Below are positions 23,938 to 36,555 of a stretch of 64,000 bases of DNA, in pieces. A model generated the notes under the pieces. The model was not told where the DNA came from. It ran no database searches and was given only the letters and a program-made list of their open reading frames with translations. The DNA lies in the NCBI RefSeq assembly GCF_000003195.3, contig NW_018396400.1, forward strand, positions 205,976 to 269,975, read 5' to 3'. The stretch is from Sorghum bicolor (Eukaryota > Streptophyta > Magnoliopsida > Poales > Poaceae). The number at the start of each line of letters is the position of its first letter. The first letter of the stretch is position 1. Made by a program: the position numbers and the translations under genes.

Positions 23938-26900
23938 GGTGCATCTAGCAGTTCCATCGGGTGTGTCCAAATTGATTTCTGAGCATATGGTACGTTCCAT
24001 GCAAACCATGCATCGAGATTAGCACTATATCAAAACAGACCAAACCGAGCTTTCACTTGAGCCTCTTCATCAAGGAGTACCATCGGGCGCTTCCACAATG
24101 GTTTCTGACCCTATGGTGCATTAGGTGCAAACCGTGCACCTATCTTGCACTGGAACTAACATTGTCTCTAAATAGACCAAGCGAGACTCCATATGACCCA
24201 CATCATCTAAGAGTTCTATTGGGTTTGTACAAATTGATTTCTAAGCATATGGTATGTTCCGAGTAAACTGTACATTCCATGCAAACTGTTCAATAAATCA
24301 TGCGTCAAGATTAGCACTATCTCCAAACTGAGCTTCCACTTGAGCCCCTTTACCTAGGAGTAATATCACGTGCGTCCAAAATGGTTTCTTAGCCTATGGT
24401 GCATTAGGCACAAACCTTGTACCTATCTTGCACCAAAACTAACACTATCTCCAAAGAGACCGAAGTGGGATTCTATATGACACACGTCATCTAGGAGTTC
24501 TATTGGGTGCTTCCAAATAGATTTCTAAGCATATGGGATGTTCTATGCAATTCGTGCACCTATCTTGCTTCAAGATTATCACTATCTCAAAACCGAGCTT
24601 CCACTTGAGCCCATTTACCTAGGAGTACCATCGCGTGCGTCCAAAATGGTCAAATCGTGTACCTATCTTGCACCGAAACTAACACTTTCTCCACACAGAC
24701 TGAAGTGAGATTCTATATGACACACATCATCTAGGAGTTCTATTGGGTGCTTCTAAATAGATTTCTAAGCATATGGTACGTTCCATGCAATTCGTGCACC
24801 TATCTTGCATCAAGATTAGCACTATATCCAAATGAACCAAACTGAGCTTCCACTTGAGCCTCTTTACCCAGGAGTATCATCGGATGCATCCAAAATGGTT
24901 TCTTAGCCTATGATGCATTAGGCACAAACCGTGTACCTATCTTGCACCAAAACTAACTCTGTCTCCAAACAGACCGAAGCGAGATTCCATATGACACATG
25001 TCATCTAGGAGTTCTATTGGGGTGCGTCCAAATGGATTTCTTAGCATATGGTATGTTCCATTCAAACCGTGCACCTATCTTCCATCAAGATTAGCACTAT
25101 CTCCAAACAGATCAAACCGACCTTTGACTTGAGCCTCTTCACCTAGGACTATTATCGGGTGCTTCCATAATGGTTTCCGAGCCTATGGTGCATTATGCGC
25201 AAACCATGCACCAATCTTGCACCTAAACTAACACTGTCTACAAACAGATTGAAGTGAGATTCCATATGACACACATGATCTAGGAGTTCTATCGGGTGCG
25301 TCCAAATTGATTTCCGAGAATATGGTACGTTCCATGCAAACCGTACACCTATCTTGTATCAAGATTAGCACTATTTCTAAATAGACCGAACTGAGTTTTC
25401 ACATGAGCCTCTTCACCTAGGAGTACCATCGGGAACTTCCACAAAGATTTTTGAGCCTATGGTGCACTGGGCACAAACCATGCAACTATCTTGCACCGAA
25501 ACTAATACTATCTCCAACTAGACCGAAGCGAGATTCCATATGATGCACTTCGTCTAGTAGTTCCGTTGGATGCATCTACAGTTCCATCGGGTATGTCCAA
25601 ATTGTTTTCTGAGCATATGGTATGTTCCATGCAAACCGTGCACCTATCTTGCATCAAGATTCGAATTATCTCCAAACAGACAGAACCAAGATTCCACTTG
25701 AGCCTCTTCACCAAGGAGTACCATCGTGTGCGTCTAAAATAGTTTCTTTGCCTATGGTGCATTAGGCACAAACAATGTACCTATCTTGCACCGAAACTAA
25801 CACTATCTCCAATGAGACCGAAGTGAGATTCTATATGACACACGTCATCTAGGAGTTCTATTGGGTGCTTCCAAATATATTTCGAAGCATATAGTACGTT
25901 CCATGCAATTCATGCACCTATCTTGCATCAGGATTAGCACTATCTCCAAACAAAAGCAAACTGAGCTTCCACTTGAGCCCCTTTACCCAGGAGTATCATC
26001 GGGTGCATCCAAAATGGGTTCTTAGCCTATGATGCATTAGGCACAAACTGTGTACCTATCTTGCACCATAACTAACTCTGTCTCCAAACAGACCGAAGTG
26101 AGAATCCATATGACACATGTCATCTAGGAGTTCTATTGGGGTGCGTCCAAATGGATTTCTTAGCATATGGTATGTTCCATGCAAACCGTGCACCTATCTT
26201 GCATCAAGATTAGCACTATCTCCAAACAGATGGAACCAACCTTCGACTTGAGCCTCTTCACCTAGGAGTATTATCGGGTGCTTCCATAATGGTTTCCGAG
26301 CCTATGGTGCATTATGCGCAAACCATGCACCAATCTTGCACCTAAACTAACACTATCTCCTACTGGACTGAAGCGAGATTCCATATGATACACTTCATCT
26401 AGTAGTTCCATCGGGTGCATCTACAGTTCCATCGGGTTTGTCCAAATTGATTTCTGAGCATATGGTATGTTCCATGCAAACTGTGCACCTATCTTGCATC
26501 AAGATTAGAACTATCTCGAAACAGACAGAACCAAGATTCCACTTGAGCCTCTTCACTAAGGAGTACCATCTTGTGCGTCCAAAATAGTTTCTTAGCCTAT
26601 GGTGCATTAGGCACAAACCGTATACCTATCTTGCACCGAAACTAACACTATCTACAAAGAGACCGAAGTGAGATTCTATATGACACACGTCATCTAGGAG
26701 TTCTATCGGGTGCTTCCAAATATATTTCTAAGCATATAGTACGTTCGATGCAATTCGTGCACCTATCTTGCATCAAGATTAGCACTGTCTCCAAACAAAA
26801 GCAAACTGAGCTTTCACTTGAGCCCCTTTACCCAGGAGTATCATCGGGTGCATCCAAAATGGTTTCTTAGCCTATGATGCATTAGGCGCATACTGTGTAC

Positions 26901-28940
26901 TATCTTGCAGCAAAACTAACTCTGTCTCCAAACAGACCAAAGCGAGATTCCATATGACACATGTCATCTTGGAGTTCTATTGGGGTGCGTCCAAATGGAT
27001 TTCTTAGCATATGGTATGTTCCATGCAAACCGTGCACCTATCTTGCATCAAGATTAGCTCTATCTCCAAACAGATCGAACCGACCTTCCACTTGAGCCTC
27101 TTCACCTAGGATTATCATCGGGTGCTTCCATAATGATTTCTGAGCATATGGTGCACTGGGCACAAACCATGCAACTATCTTGCACCAAAACTAATACTAT
27201 CTCCAACTGGACCGAAGCGAGATTCTATATGATACACTTCATCTAGCAGTTCCATTGGGTGCATCTACAGTTCCATCGGGTGTGTCCAAATTGATTTCTG
27301 AGCATATGGTATGTTCCATGCAAACCGTGCACCTATCTTGCATCAAGATTAGAACTATCTCCAAACAGACAGAACCAAGATTCCACTTGAGCCTCTTCAC
27401 CAAGGAGTACCATCGTGTGCGTCCAAAATAGTTCTTAGCCTATGGTGCATTAGGCACAAACCATGTACCTATCTTGCACCGAAACTAACACTATCTCCAA
27501 AGAGACCAAAGTGAGATTCTATATGACACACGTCATCTAGGAGTTCTATTGGGTGCTTCCAAATATATTTCGAAGCATATAGTACGTTCCATACAATTCA
27601 TCCACCTATCTTACATCAAGATTAGCACTATTTCCAAACAAAAGCAAACTGAGCTTCCACTTGAGCCCCTTTGCCTAGGAGTATCTTCGGGTGCATCCAA
27701 AATGGTTTCTTAGCCTATGTTGCATTAGGCACAAACTGTGTACCTATCTTACACCAAAACTAACTCTGTCTCCAAACAGACCGAAGCGAGATTCCATATG
27801 ACACATGTCATCTAGGAGTTCTATTGGAGTGCGTCTAAATGGATTTCTTAGCATATGGTATGTTCCTTGCAAACCGTGCACCTATCTTGCATCAAGATTA
27901 GCACTATCTCTAAACAGATCGAACCGACCTTCCACGTGAGCCTCTTCACCTAGGATTATCATCGGGTGCTTCCATAATGGTTTCTGAGCCTATGGTGCAT
28001 TATGCGCAAACCATGCACCAATCTTGCACCTAAACTAACACTGTCTCCAAACATATTGAAGCAAGATTCCATATGACACACATAATATAGCAGTTCTATC
28101 GGGTGCGTCCAAATTGTTTTCCGAGAATATGGTACGTTCCATGCAAACCGTACACCTATCTTGCATCAAGATTAGCACTATCTCCAAATAGACTGAACCG
28201 AGCTTTCACTTGAGCCTCTTCACCTAGGAGTACCATTGGGAACTTCCACAACAATTTCTGAGCCTATGGTGCACTGGGCACAAACCATATCTTGCACCGA
28301 AACTAATCCTATCTCCAACTGGACCGAAGCGAGATTCCATATGATACTTAATCTAGTAGTTCCATCGGGTGCATCTACAGTTCCATCGGGTGCATCTATA
28401 GTTCCATCGGGTTTGTCCAAATTGATTTCTGAGCATATGGTATGTTCCATGCAAACCGTGCACCTATCTTGCATCAATATTAGAACTATCTCCAAACAGA
28501 CAAAACCAAGATTCCACTTGAACCTCTTCACCAAGGAGTACCATCGCGTGCGTCCAAAATAGTTTCTTAGCCTATGGTGCATTAGGCACAAACCGTGTAC
28601 CTATCTTGCACCGAAGCTAACACTATCTCCAAAGAGACCGAAGTGAGATTCTATATGACACATGTCATCTAGGAGTTCTATTGGGTGCTTCCAAATATAT
28701 TTCTAAGCATATGGTACGTTCGATGCAATTCGTACACCTATCTTGCATCAAGATTAGCACTATCTCCAAACAAAGCAAACTGAGCTTCCACTTGAGCCCC
28801 TTTACCTAGGAGTATCATCGGGTGCATCCAAAATGGATTCTTAGCCTATGATGCATTTGGCGCAAACTGTGTACCTATCTTGCACCAAAACTAACTCTGT
28901 CTCCAAACAGACCAAAGCGAGATTCCATATGACACATGTC
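23938..28940 (+). repeat. 137-bp centromeric satellite array 3 with variable higher-order units
   Basis: Same satellite and orientation. The internal insertion marker (CTACAGTTCCATCGGG and relatives) recurs near 25575, 26415, 27263 and 28373, spacings of about 840, 848 and 1,110 bp, which fit six or eight monomers plus the insertion. At 28373-28400 the insertion itself is doubled. The array ends abruptly in a B monomer at TGACACATGTCA, where the Sirevirus fragment begins. Confidence 0.87.
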
Positions 28941-29508
28941 ACAAGTAAAGCCTCAACCTAAGCCACAAGTTGAGCAAGAAAAGAAGCCCAAAGCTCAAGT
29001 CAAGTTCAACCATCACGGTGACTTGATGAAGAAGAAGAAGAAAACAAGAAGGGGTGGAAGAGCAAGGCATCCAATGCAAATCCAAGATGCCAAGATGATG
29101 AGCAAGAATCAAGACAAGAAGAAAGCGTATGCTCACATCATATGTTTTGAGTGCAAGAATGAGGGACACTTTGCCTCGAGGTGTCCTACCAAGCTTGAGA
29201 AGAAGGCTCAAGCAACCCTCAAGAAGCAAGGCAATGAGAAGCAACACATGAGCAAGGAAGAAAAGGCTCAATCAAAGAGAAGTTGCTACTTATGCCGGGA
29301 AAGGGGACACATGGCTCATTCATGTCCCCTAGGTAATAGTTCTAAGCCTATTTCAATTGATAACCATAATATGCTTAGAAAGGATGATGATGGTACCTCT
29401 ATGGTTGCTATTGCAAAACATCCCGCTATTCATACTAAGGCATCGCCTAAGTATGTTGCTCACTTGAGAGGACCCAAACTAGTTTGGGTACCATCAAAAG
29501 GTGGATGA
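28936..29508 (+). pseudogene. Gag C-terminal remnant with two CCHC zinc knuckles
   Basis: 190-residue open frame; the real gag part begins about 28941 and the first codons come from satellite. It is Lys/Gln-rich with two perfect CX2CX4HX4C knuckles, CFECKNEGHFASRC and CYLCRERGHMAHSC, used by gag to bind RNA. It ends LRGPKLVWVPSKGG followed by TGA. The same GPK-VWVP signature ends the gag of the Copia element at 43798, and this supports the assignment. The N-terminal gag domain is missing. Confidence 0.82.
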
Positions 29509-32500
29509 TTGTTTGTAGGTACCATCAGCATTGGAGACTTGATTCAATTGATCCTATAATTGTTCATCATATGATTGAGTTAAGTATTGAAGCCTAGTGC
29601 ACAACCAAACCCAATGCCATGACAAGATAGTGAAGTCCAAATGTGCTATAATATACAAGTGTCACATTCAAGTTGTGGTGATTTATTGGATTATTTGATG
29701 GCTTGCAAATACATGAGTTGAAGCTTGCAAATTGGATGATCATAAGCTAACCAAGGTATATCTTTGTTGATCACATTCATTTGGGTGCATATGAGTTGAT
29801 CGAATTGGATATATATGCAATGTTGCTTGCTATAAGATGATTGAATGGATTAAATGGTTAGCAATGAAGTTTGGATTGATTTGAGTTGAATAAATTCATG
29901 AGATGACTTTTAATAAGTGGATTGAATTGATATATGTCTTATGAGAGTATTCAATCAAGTCGATTTCAAGTTTGGTTCAATTTGAACAAGTATAGCTCAA
30001 TTACTTGAAATCTGCCAAATATTGAAAACCTGAGCTAGCAAATATCAAGTCTGAGTTTGAGTGACAAAATCTATTTGGAATGGCTTGAAATTTGGTATGC
30101 ATGCTGTGCACTTATCATAGAAGATGCTGTAAAAATCTCATGAAAATTGGATGAGGGATACTTCGGTTTTGGAGTAGATCTTATCAGCTATAGTGCAGCA
30201 GTTTTCAGCATGTAGCAGTGGTGGAAGAATTGAAATCTGGTAGCAATCTAGAAGTCAAATGAAGCTCAGATTTTTACAGCTGCTAGATGACTTAGTGAAT
30301 CACATCTCCACCAAATTTCGTGATATTTGGATCTGTACATTGTGAGATATTGATATTTCTTTAAAGGGTACAGAATCTGCCAGAAAAGTGACAATTATTG
30401 GATTGATCTAAAGTCACTTCAATTGAAAGGTCCTCAAGTTGGAAACATGTTTACAAGTGTTTAAGGCACCTAAGTTTGGTTTTGAATTGATCTATAAGTA
30501 GGACAAGTAAAAAGCACAAGGGCATTTGGTTGTGGAATGTACTTAGTGTACACATTTAGTACTCAAATTGAAGATCAAGATCGAACTCAATATGAAGGTA
30601 AAGTTTAAGTTCTAGTGAGTATTGATGACAAATTGGTAGAAAGAAAAGGACTTAAACAAGTAGAAAGAAAAGGACTTAAAAAAGGGGGAATTCATGGTTA
30701 CTCATCACATTAAGTCCGTCACTTGAATCAATCAATCAAAGCAATTCAAGTAAGTATCAAAAATAGTTCTTTAGAGAGAGGTCACTTCTCCCTATGTGAG
30801 GGGCGTGCCGCCCGAGGAGTGGGTAAACCAAGTGTGGTGCTTGGAAGGCTAACATGGAAGTGGTGATCTAAAGGACATTTGAGATGCTTAGTTGAAGCCA
30901 TGAAAAGGATTGATCAAGAAAGCAAGCTACAACCCAAACGAGAGCTAATCATGCTATTTCAAGTGATATTCTTAGTAGTTCTCTCATGCAAGCAATGATC
31001 AAAAGAAGAAGCAAGCCAACGACAACAAGATAGTGCACTTGATCATAAAGTGGTTTTCCATTCATATGTGTGAAGATTTGATCTATCAATTGGCATTTAT
31101 AATTGATCTTCACCAAGCTTATTAATTGGACTTCACATTGCTATTGGAGAAATGAATTGGAATCTATGTGACTATCCTCTTCTCCAACATAGCAAAGGTA
31201 TCATTGTAATGTGCATGATCATTTCATCCCTTACTAGTATGCGGTTAGTGCATATAGTACATGCTTAATAGGATCATGCATGTCAAATGAAAAGTTTTAA
31301 ATTCATAAACCTACCACTATTGCTTGAATGATTAGTTGATCTAGTGGTATGTATATGAGTTTGTTCATGCGCTAGTAAACCTAAGTACTTGATCTATTTT
31401 GGATTGTTAACAAGTGACAAGTACAACATTGGCAAGATAACCCTTAATGTGAGGTGTGAAAAAGCTTGTCATTGGTTCAAACCGGACTTGGAAGCTTAGG
31501 CAAATCAACATAGTTCAAGTCAACAATTAGAAGCTCATGATGATTAGAGTACAAGAACAAGACAACAATGCAAATGGTATCTAAATTCAAATGTTTCTTC
31601 AATTGGTATCCAACAAATGGTACTCATGATGATAACAAATGTTCAAGATAGCAAACAAGTGGTTCCATACTAGAAGACCTTATTGGTAGAAGAATCCCAT
31701 ATGGTATCAAACAAGATATTTCAAGTGATATCACATTTATACATATGGTATCTATCATACAAGAAGGTGGTTCCACAAGTGATCCTCAACTTTAAGTGAT
31801 CATCAAGCAAAGAAAGTTCCCTCACCAACAAGATTGACAAGTGAATGACCCATGCTATGACATAGGGGGAGTGCCCCACCAAAAGGTATCAAGGTCAAAG
31901 ATCCTATGTGGTATCTCAAGAGAAATTCAAGTAATGTCATTCCAACACATATGGTGATGTCCATAAAAATTGCAAGATTCAAGCCTCAACCATCTATCCC
32001 CATGCAATCCTTTGTCACAATGAGATTCACACTTTTTCAATTGGTATCAAGTGATTTAATTGGTATCACATACCTTTTATGGAAACTGATGACAAAGGGG
32101 GAGAAGTTGGAACAAAGATATGATCATGGGATAAGTTGGACAACAAAATATATGTTTCAAGGGGGAGAGATCAAAGATGGACATGGACAAGGGAGCAACA
32201 TTAAAAAAATGATGGATCAAAATTCTTGGACAAAAGTAAAGCACACAAGTAGGGGGAGCAAGCTCATGAACCTTGTTTGTTTGCATTTGATTTGTGCATA
32301 TTCATGTGCTTGCTTGCATTGCATAAGTTTTTAAATTCAATATGCATGCTTGTGTGGTGTATGCTAGTTATAGACTTGATTGATGATATGATAACTAGCA
32401 TACATAGGTTGGTAGCTAGACTTGTGTTCTTCAAGTAAAGACTAGACTCTTGCTTTTAATGTTGATCTCATGGGGTTTCTAGTGTTTTTGTTGTCTAGCT

Positions 32501-32750
32501 ACACATGGTGCTAAGGATGGTGCACATTGAATGCTTCAATTGATATCGAATTTGGTATCGAGCTACAAAGGTTTATTCTATACACCTTAGCACTTAGTAG
32601 GGTTTTGTGGTGCTTATCCAAATCTTGACATAGAGCTTAAATGTTGGATAAGTAGCATAAAATCCAAATCAAGTTAGCAATTAACACTTGTGTGAAGTGC
32701 TATCTTGAAAAAGCTTAATTTCCATATCTTTGTAGAGTTGTCATCAATTA
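29509..32750 (+). other. Non-coding internal region with repeated polypurine motifs
   Basis: AT-rich, with no convincing gene. Purine-tract motifs resembling the true polypurine tract occur near 30683 (AAAAAAGGGGGAATTC), 31862 (ATAGGGGGAGTG), 32094 (CAAAGGGGGAGAAG), 32157 (CAAGGGGGAGAG) and 32251 (AGGGGGAGCAAG). Such multiplication is known in Sireviruses. A direct repeat 'AGTAGAAAGAAAAGGACTTA' lies near 30636-30680. The open frame at 31906-32334 has no recognisable domain and is not called. Confidence 0.7.
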
Positions 32751-32751
32751 C

Positions 32752-32765
32752 CAAAAAGGGGGAGG
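32752..32765 (+). other. Polypurine tract
   Basis: CAAAAAGGGGGAGG directly before the LTR start (TTGAAAGGTCC). It is the standard priming site for plus-strand DNA synthesis and matches the tract of the other Sirevirus in the window. Confidence 0.85.
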
Positions 32766-33607
32766 TTGAAAGGTCCTTGTTTGGTTTTGGTAATTGAGTG
32801 ACAACTTAGGTGAACTAATAGTGTTTATGTGAGATACACAGGAGATTAGTCCACAGGTGATGATATGATGATGGAGGAGCTCATTGCATATGAGACATGA
32901 CATGGAGTCATGTGACCAAGGTGGAGAAGATCAAGATGAAGCTTGGCTCGATGGACCGGTTGCAAGAGTGAAGGGCAAGTCAGAGGCTTTGAAGCGAGGG
33001 ACGACGTGTGACGGTGAAGCTTGAGCAAGACTTGGCGCCGATGGACTGAGGCAACGGTGAAGAGCAAGTGAGGTCAAGATCGATGAACCAATACGGTCAC
33101 ATGATGATATGAAGTGGATCATATCATTTGGTGATTGGTTGGTGCATGTGTTGCATCAACATTGGAGTAGATGGAATGGAAAGCGCAAGGCAAAGGTATA
33201 ACCTAGGGCTTTTCCATTTCACCGGTCATAGGTGTGTAGAGAAGTTTATGACCGGATTTAGGATAGATGGCCATACTATCAAGAGGGGCAAACTTGTTTG
33301 CATATCGGTCATCTAGTGCCACTTGAGCGATCTAACTTTGCATACGTGTTAGGATCGAGTGGCGTGGCAAGTTGAGAGGCTAACTCCTTTGGGAAAATGT
33401 TTGTGAAAATGCTAACACACTTGCACATGGAGGTGTACACTTGGTGGTGTTGGCACATTTACAAAGGAGGTGGAGTTCCTAGGGTTGAGAGGGGTTTGGG
33501 TTCCTCTCTCCCTCCCGCCGAGCTTGCGAGGCGAGATTCGGCGCTTTTGAGAAAATTAAGTGCATATTTTATATTGCGCCGGTGGGAATTTTGGAGAAGT
33601 CGCAGGC

Positions 33608-34100
33608 ACCGGACGCACTGCGTGGAGGCACCGGACGCTGGCCTTTAGCGTCCGATGTATTGTCGGGTCTGTCTAGAGTGCACCGGACGCACCGGAGTGA
33701 GTCCGGTGCTCAGCGTCCGGTGTGCAGGCGGTTTGGTGACCCTCTCTGCGCATGAGTCCGGTGAGCACCGGACGCTCAGGGTGCGTCCGGTGGCTCGCGT
33801 CCGGTGACCCTACGCGTTTTCAGACCTCTCCGAGTTTAGGACCGGTGTGCACCGGACACGTCCGGTGGCAACTTGCTCAGCGTCCGGTGGCTCGTGTCCG
33901 GTGACCCTACCAGTTTGCGGAGCTCTCTACGCACGAGTCCGGTGTGCACCGGACGCGTCCGGTGGTGCTGTGCAGGCGCGCGTGCACAGTAGCCGTTGGA
34001 AGCAACGGTCGAGTTCAAACGGCTAGTGACACGTGGCTAACGCCTGAGCACCGGACGCTAGGAGTTTAGCGTTCGGTGGCTACATGTGAGCGTCCGGTGC
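33608..34100. repeat. CACCGGACGC / GCGTCCGGTG palindromic cluster in LTR
   Basis: Around twenty copies of CACCGGAC or GTCCGGTG, often facing each other within 10-30 bp, just upstream of the LTR TATA box. The density and the position before the promoter match the other Sirevirus LTRs here. Confidence 0.85.
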
Positions 34101-34150
34101 CCTTGTGTTTTGCCCAGTGAAGGGGCAACGGCTAGTTTAGCCCTTGGGGC

Positions 34151-34158
34151 TATAAATA
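34151..34158 (+). promoter_or_regulatory. LTR TATA box (TATAAATA)
   Basis: GGGGCTATAAATAGAAG, just after the CACCGGAC cluster. The middle LTR of the minus-strand Sirevirus has GGGCTATAAATAAG at the same relative place, supporting it as the core promoter. Confidence 0.75.
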
Positions 34159-35255
34159 GAAGTGGTGGCCGGCCTTGGCTGGCAGAGAGCACCCTTGGGA
34201 CTTAGTGTCCATGCTTGGGGAGTGCTAGGAAAGCCTCTAACTCACTTGGGCTTGCAAGAGTGCGAATCAATAGTGAGTGAGTGATTCTAGTGCGTTGCAT
34301 TGAGAGATTGCATCGAGTGGCACTAGGTGTTCGTGTTGCAAGCCGGTGGTGCTTGTTACTCTTGGAGGTTGCCACCTCCTAGACAGCTTGGTGGCTTGTG
34401 ACTCCGTCGAAGCACGCAAGGAGATTGTGCGGTGCTCAGGAGAAGAGATTGTGAGGGGTACGGTGCTCACCCTGCGGGGATCGTGAAGAGCAACTCTAGT
34501 TGAGCGAGACGTGAAGAGCGACAAATGGTCTAGCCGGGTCAAGTGCTAGAGCTTGTGGTAAGCACTCCACGTGGGAGAGTGTGACTTGCGGGTCACCACT
34601 AGCAAGAGGACCGGCGGCAACCTTGGAGCTTGTGTCAACGGGGACGTAGCTTGGTGGCAACCAAGTGAACCTCGAAAGAAAATCATCATGTCAACTTTGT
34701 TCTTCCCGTTGGTTTGCAAGTCCCTAACACAAGCTTGTTCTTACTTTCATATACTTGTGCTTGTGTAGTGGCTCTTGTAATTAGTTAGCTTGTGTAGCTT
34801 GCTAGTTACCTTCTTGCTTATGTAGCTAGAAGTAGTTCCCTTGCGTGACTAACTTGGTTTGTGTAACCTTGTTAGTCACATTGCTTAGTTTGTGTAGCTA
34901 AGTACTTTTGCGCTCTCTAATTTGGCATTGGTTGCCTTGTTGTTGAGCTTTGCTAGTGAGCTTAGGAGCTTTGTGCTTTTGCTTACTAGTTGTGTAGAAG
35001 CTCCTCGGTTTGCAAAGTACTAGTGGCATAGGTTTGTGTGACCTTGCTCCTAGAATTGGTTAGGCGAGCTCTTGCTAAGGTTGCACTTTGTTTGCTTGTT
35101 TAGGATCTTTTACAAGGTGCTAGAGAACTTAGATAGAGGGGTGTAGTCTTGGCTAAACTGATAGTTTTAATTCCGCATTTGTTTCAGTTACCCGGCGTAA
35201 TAATTTTTAGAAAGGACTATTCACCCCCCTCTAGTCCGCCATCTCAACCCTTCAG

Positions 35256-36555
35256 TGCTTCCACAATGATTTCCGACCCTATGGTGCATTAGGCGCAAAC
35301 CGTGCACCTATCTACCACTAAAACTAACATTGTCTCTAAATAGACCCAAGCGATAATCCATATGACACATGTCATCTAGGAGTTCTATTGGGTGCGTCTA
35401 AATGGATTTCTGAGCATATGGTACGTTCCATGCAAACCATGCACCTATCTTGCATCAAGATTAGCACTATCTCCAAACAGATCGAAAAGAGCTTCCACTT
35501 AAGCCTCTTCACCTAAGAGTATTATCTGGTGCTTCTACAATGGTTTCTGAGCCTAAGGTGCATTATGCGCAAACCATGCACCAATCTTGCACCTAAACTA
35601 ACACTGACTCTAAACGGACCGAAGCGAGATTCCATATGACATACATCATTTAGGAGTTCTATCGGGTGCGTCCAAATTGATTTATGAGAATATGGTACAT
35701 TCCATGCAAACCGTACACCTATCTTGCATCAAGATTAGCACTATCTCCAAACAGATAGAACCGAGCTTTCACTTGAGCCTCTTCACCCAGGAGTACCATT
35801 GGCAACTTCTACAACAATTTCTGATCCTATGGTGCACTGGGCACAAACCACGCGCCTATCTTGCACCAAAACTAAAACTATCTCCAACTGGACCGAACCG
35901 AGATTCCATATGACACACTTCATCTATTAGTTCCATCAGGTGCATCTAGCAGTTCCTTCGGGCTTGTCCAAATTGATTTCTGAGCATATGGTACATTCCA
36001 TGCAAACCGTGCGCCTATCTTGCATCAAGATTAGAACTATCTTCACCAAGGAGTACCACTAGGTGCGTCCAAAATGGTTTCTTAGACTATGGTACATTAT
36101 GTGCCAACCGTGCACCTATCTTGCACCGAAACTAGCACTATCTCCAAATAGACCGAAGCAAGATTCCATATGACACACATCATCTAGGAGTTCTATCGGG
36201 TGTGTCCAATTATGATTTTTGAACATATGGTATGTTCCATGCAAACCATGCACCTATCTTGCCTCAAGATTAGCACTATATCAAAATAGACCAAACCAAG
36301 CTTTCACTTGAGCCTCTTCATCTAGGCATACCATCGAGTGCTTCCACAATGTTTTCTGACCCTATGGTGCATTAGGTGCAAACAGTGCACCTATCTTGCA
36401 CTGAAACTAACATTGTCTCTAAATAGACCAAAGCGAGACTCCATATGACACACATCATCTAAGAGTTCTGTTGGGTGCATCCAAATTGATTTTTAAGCAT
36501 ATGGTATGTTCCATGCAAACTATGCACCTATCTTACATCAAGATTAGCACTATCT
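35256..36555 (+). repeat. 137-bp centromeric satellite array 4
   Basis: A segment of about 1.3 kb in the same orientation. It shares private variants with array 5 in the same order ('AGACCCAAGCG', then 'GATCGAAAAGAGC' or 'CATCGAAAAGAGC', then 'TTCTGTTGGGTGCATC'), so the two are copies of one higher-order unit. It ends inside an A monomer at ACTATCT, fused to a truncated gag with a shared TCT. Confidence 0.87.

Larger units (their letters stand above)
28941..35255 (+). mobile_element. 5'-truncated Sirevirus-like element with gag remnant, no pol, one LTR
   Basis: The plus-strand order is a gag C-terminal remnant with two zinc knuckles, 3.2 kb of non-coding DNA carrying repeated AGGGGGAG motifs, a polypurine tract, and one long LTR. 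There is no protease, integrase or RT. The left edge cuts straight into satellite inside gag and no 5' LTR is present, so the 5' part was lost after insertion. The LTR with CACCGGAC palindromes and the multiplied polypurine motifs are features of the Sirevirus (SIRE/Maximus) Copia lineage. Either a non-autonomous family or an internally deleted copy would fit. Confidence 0.8.
32767..35255 (+). repeat. Sirevirus-like LTR (2.49 kb, 3' LTR)
   Basis: Starts TGAAAGG and ends CCCTTCA, near-perfect inverted ends, and is preceded by a polypurine tract. It contains the CACCGGACGC palindrome cluster (33608-34100), a TATA box (34151) and the 'TTGTTACTCTTGGAGGTTGCC' region shared with the other Sirevirus LTRs. 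No partner LTR remains. Satellite resumes immediately at 35256 (GTGCTTCC). Confidence 0.88.

Noticed and set aside
23697..23957. 86-residue ORF as a host gene
   Set aside because: GPLTRARVRQLN and its position before LTR-like sequence indicate a retroelement polyprotein end, and its first residues are satellite.
28220..28591. 123-residue minus-strand ORF, with relatives at 25508-25771 and 26395-26616
   Set aside because: Satellite monomers that happen to be open in one frame. The similarity follows the higher-order repeat, not protein conservation.
31906..32334. 142-residue plus-strand ORF in the Sirevirus 3' region
   Set aside because: No domain, low-complexity composition, and it overlaps the repeated polypurine motifs.
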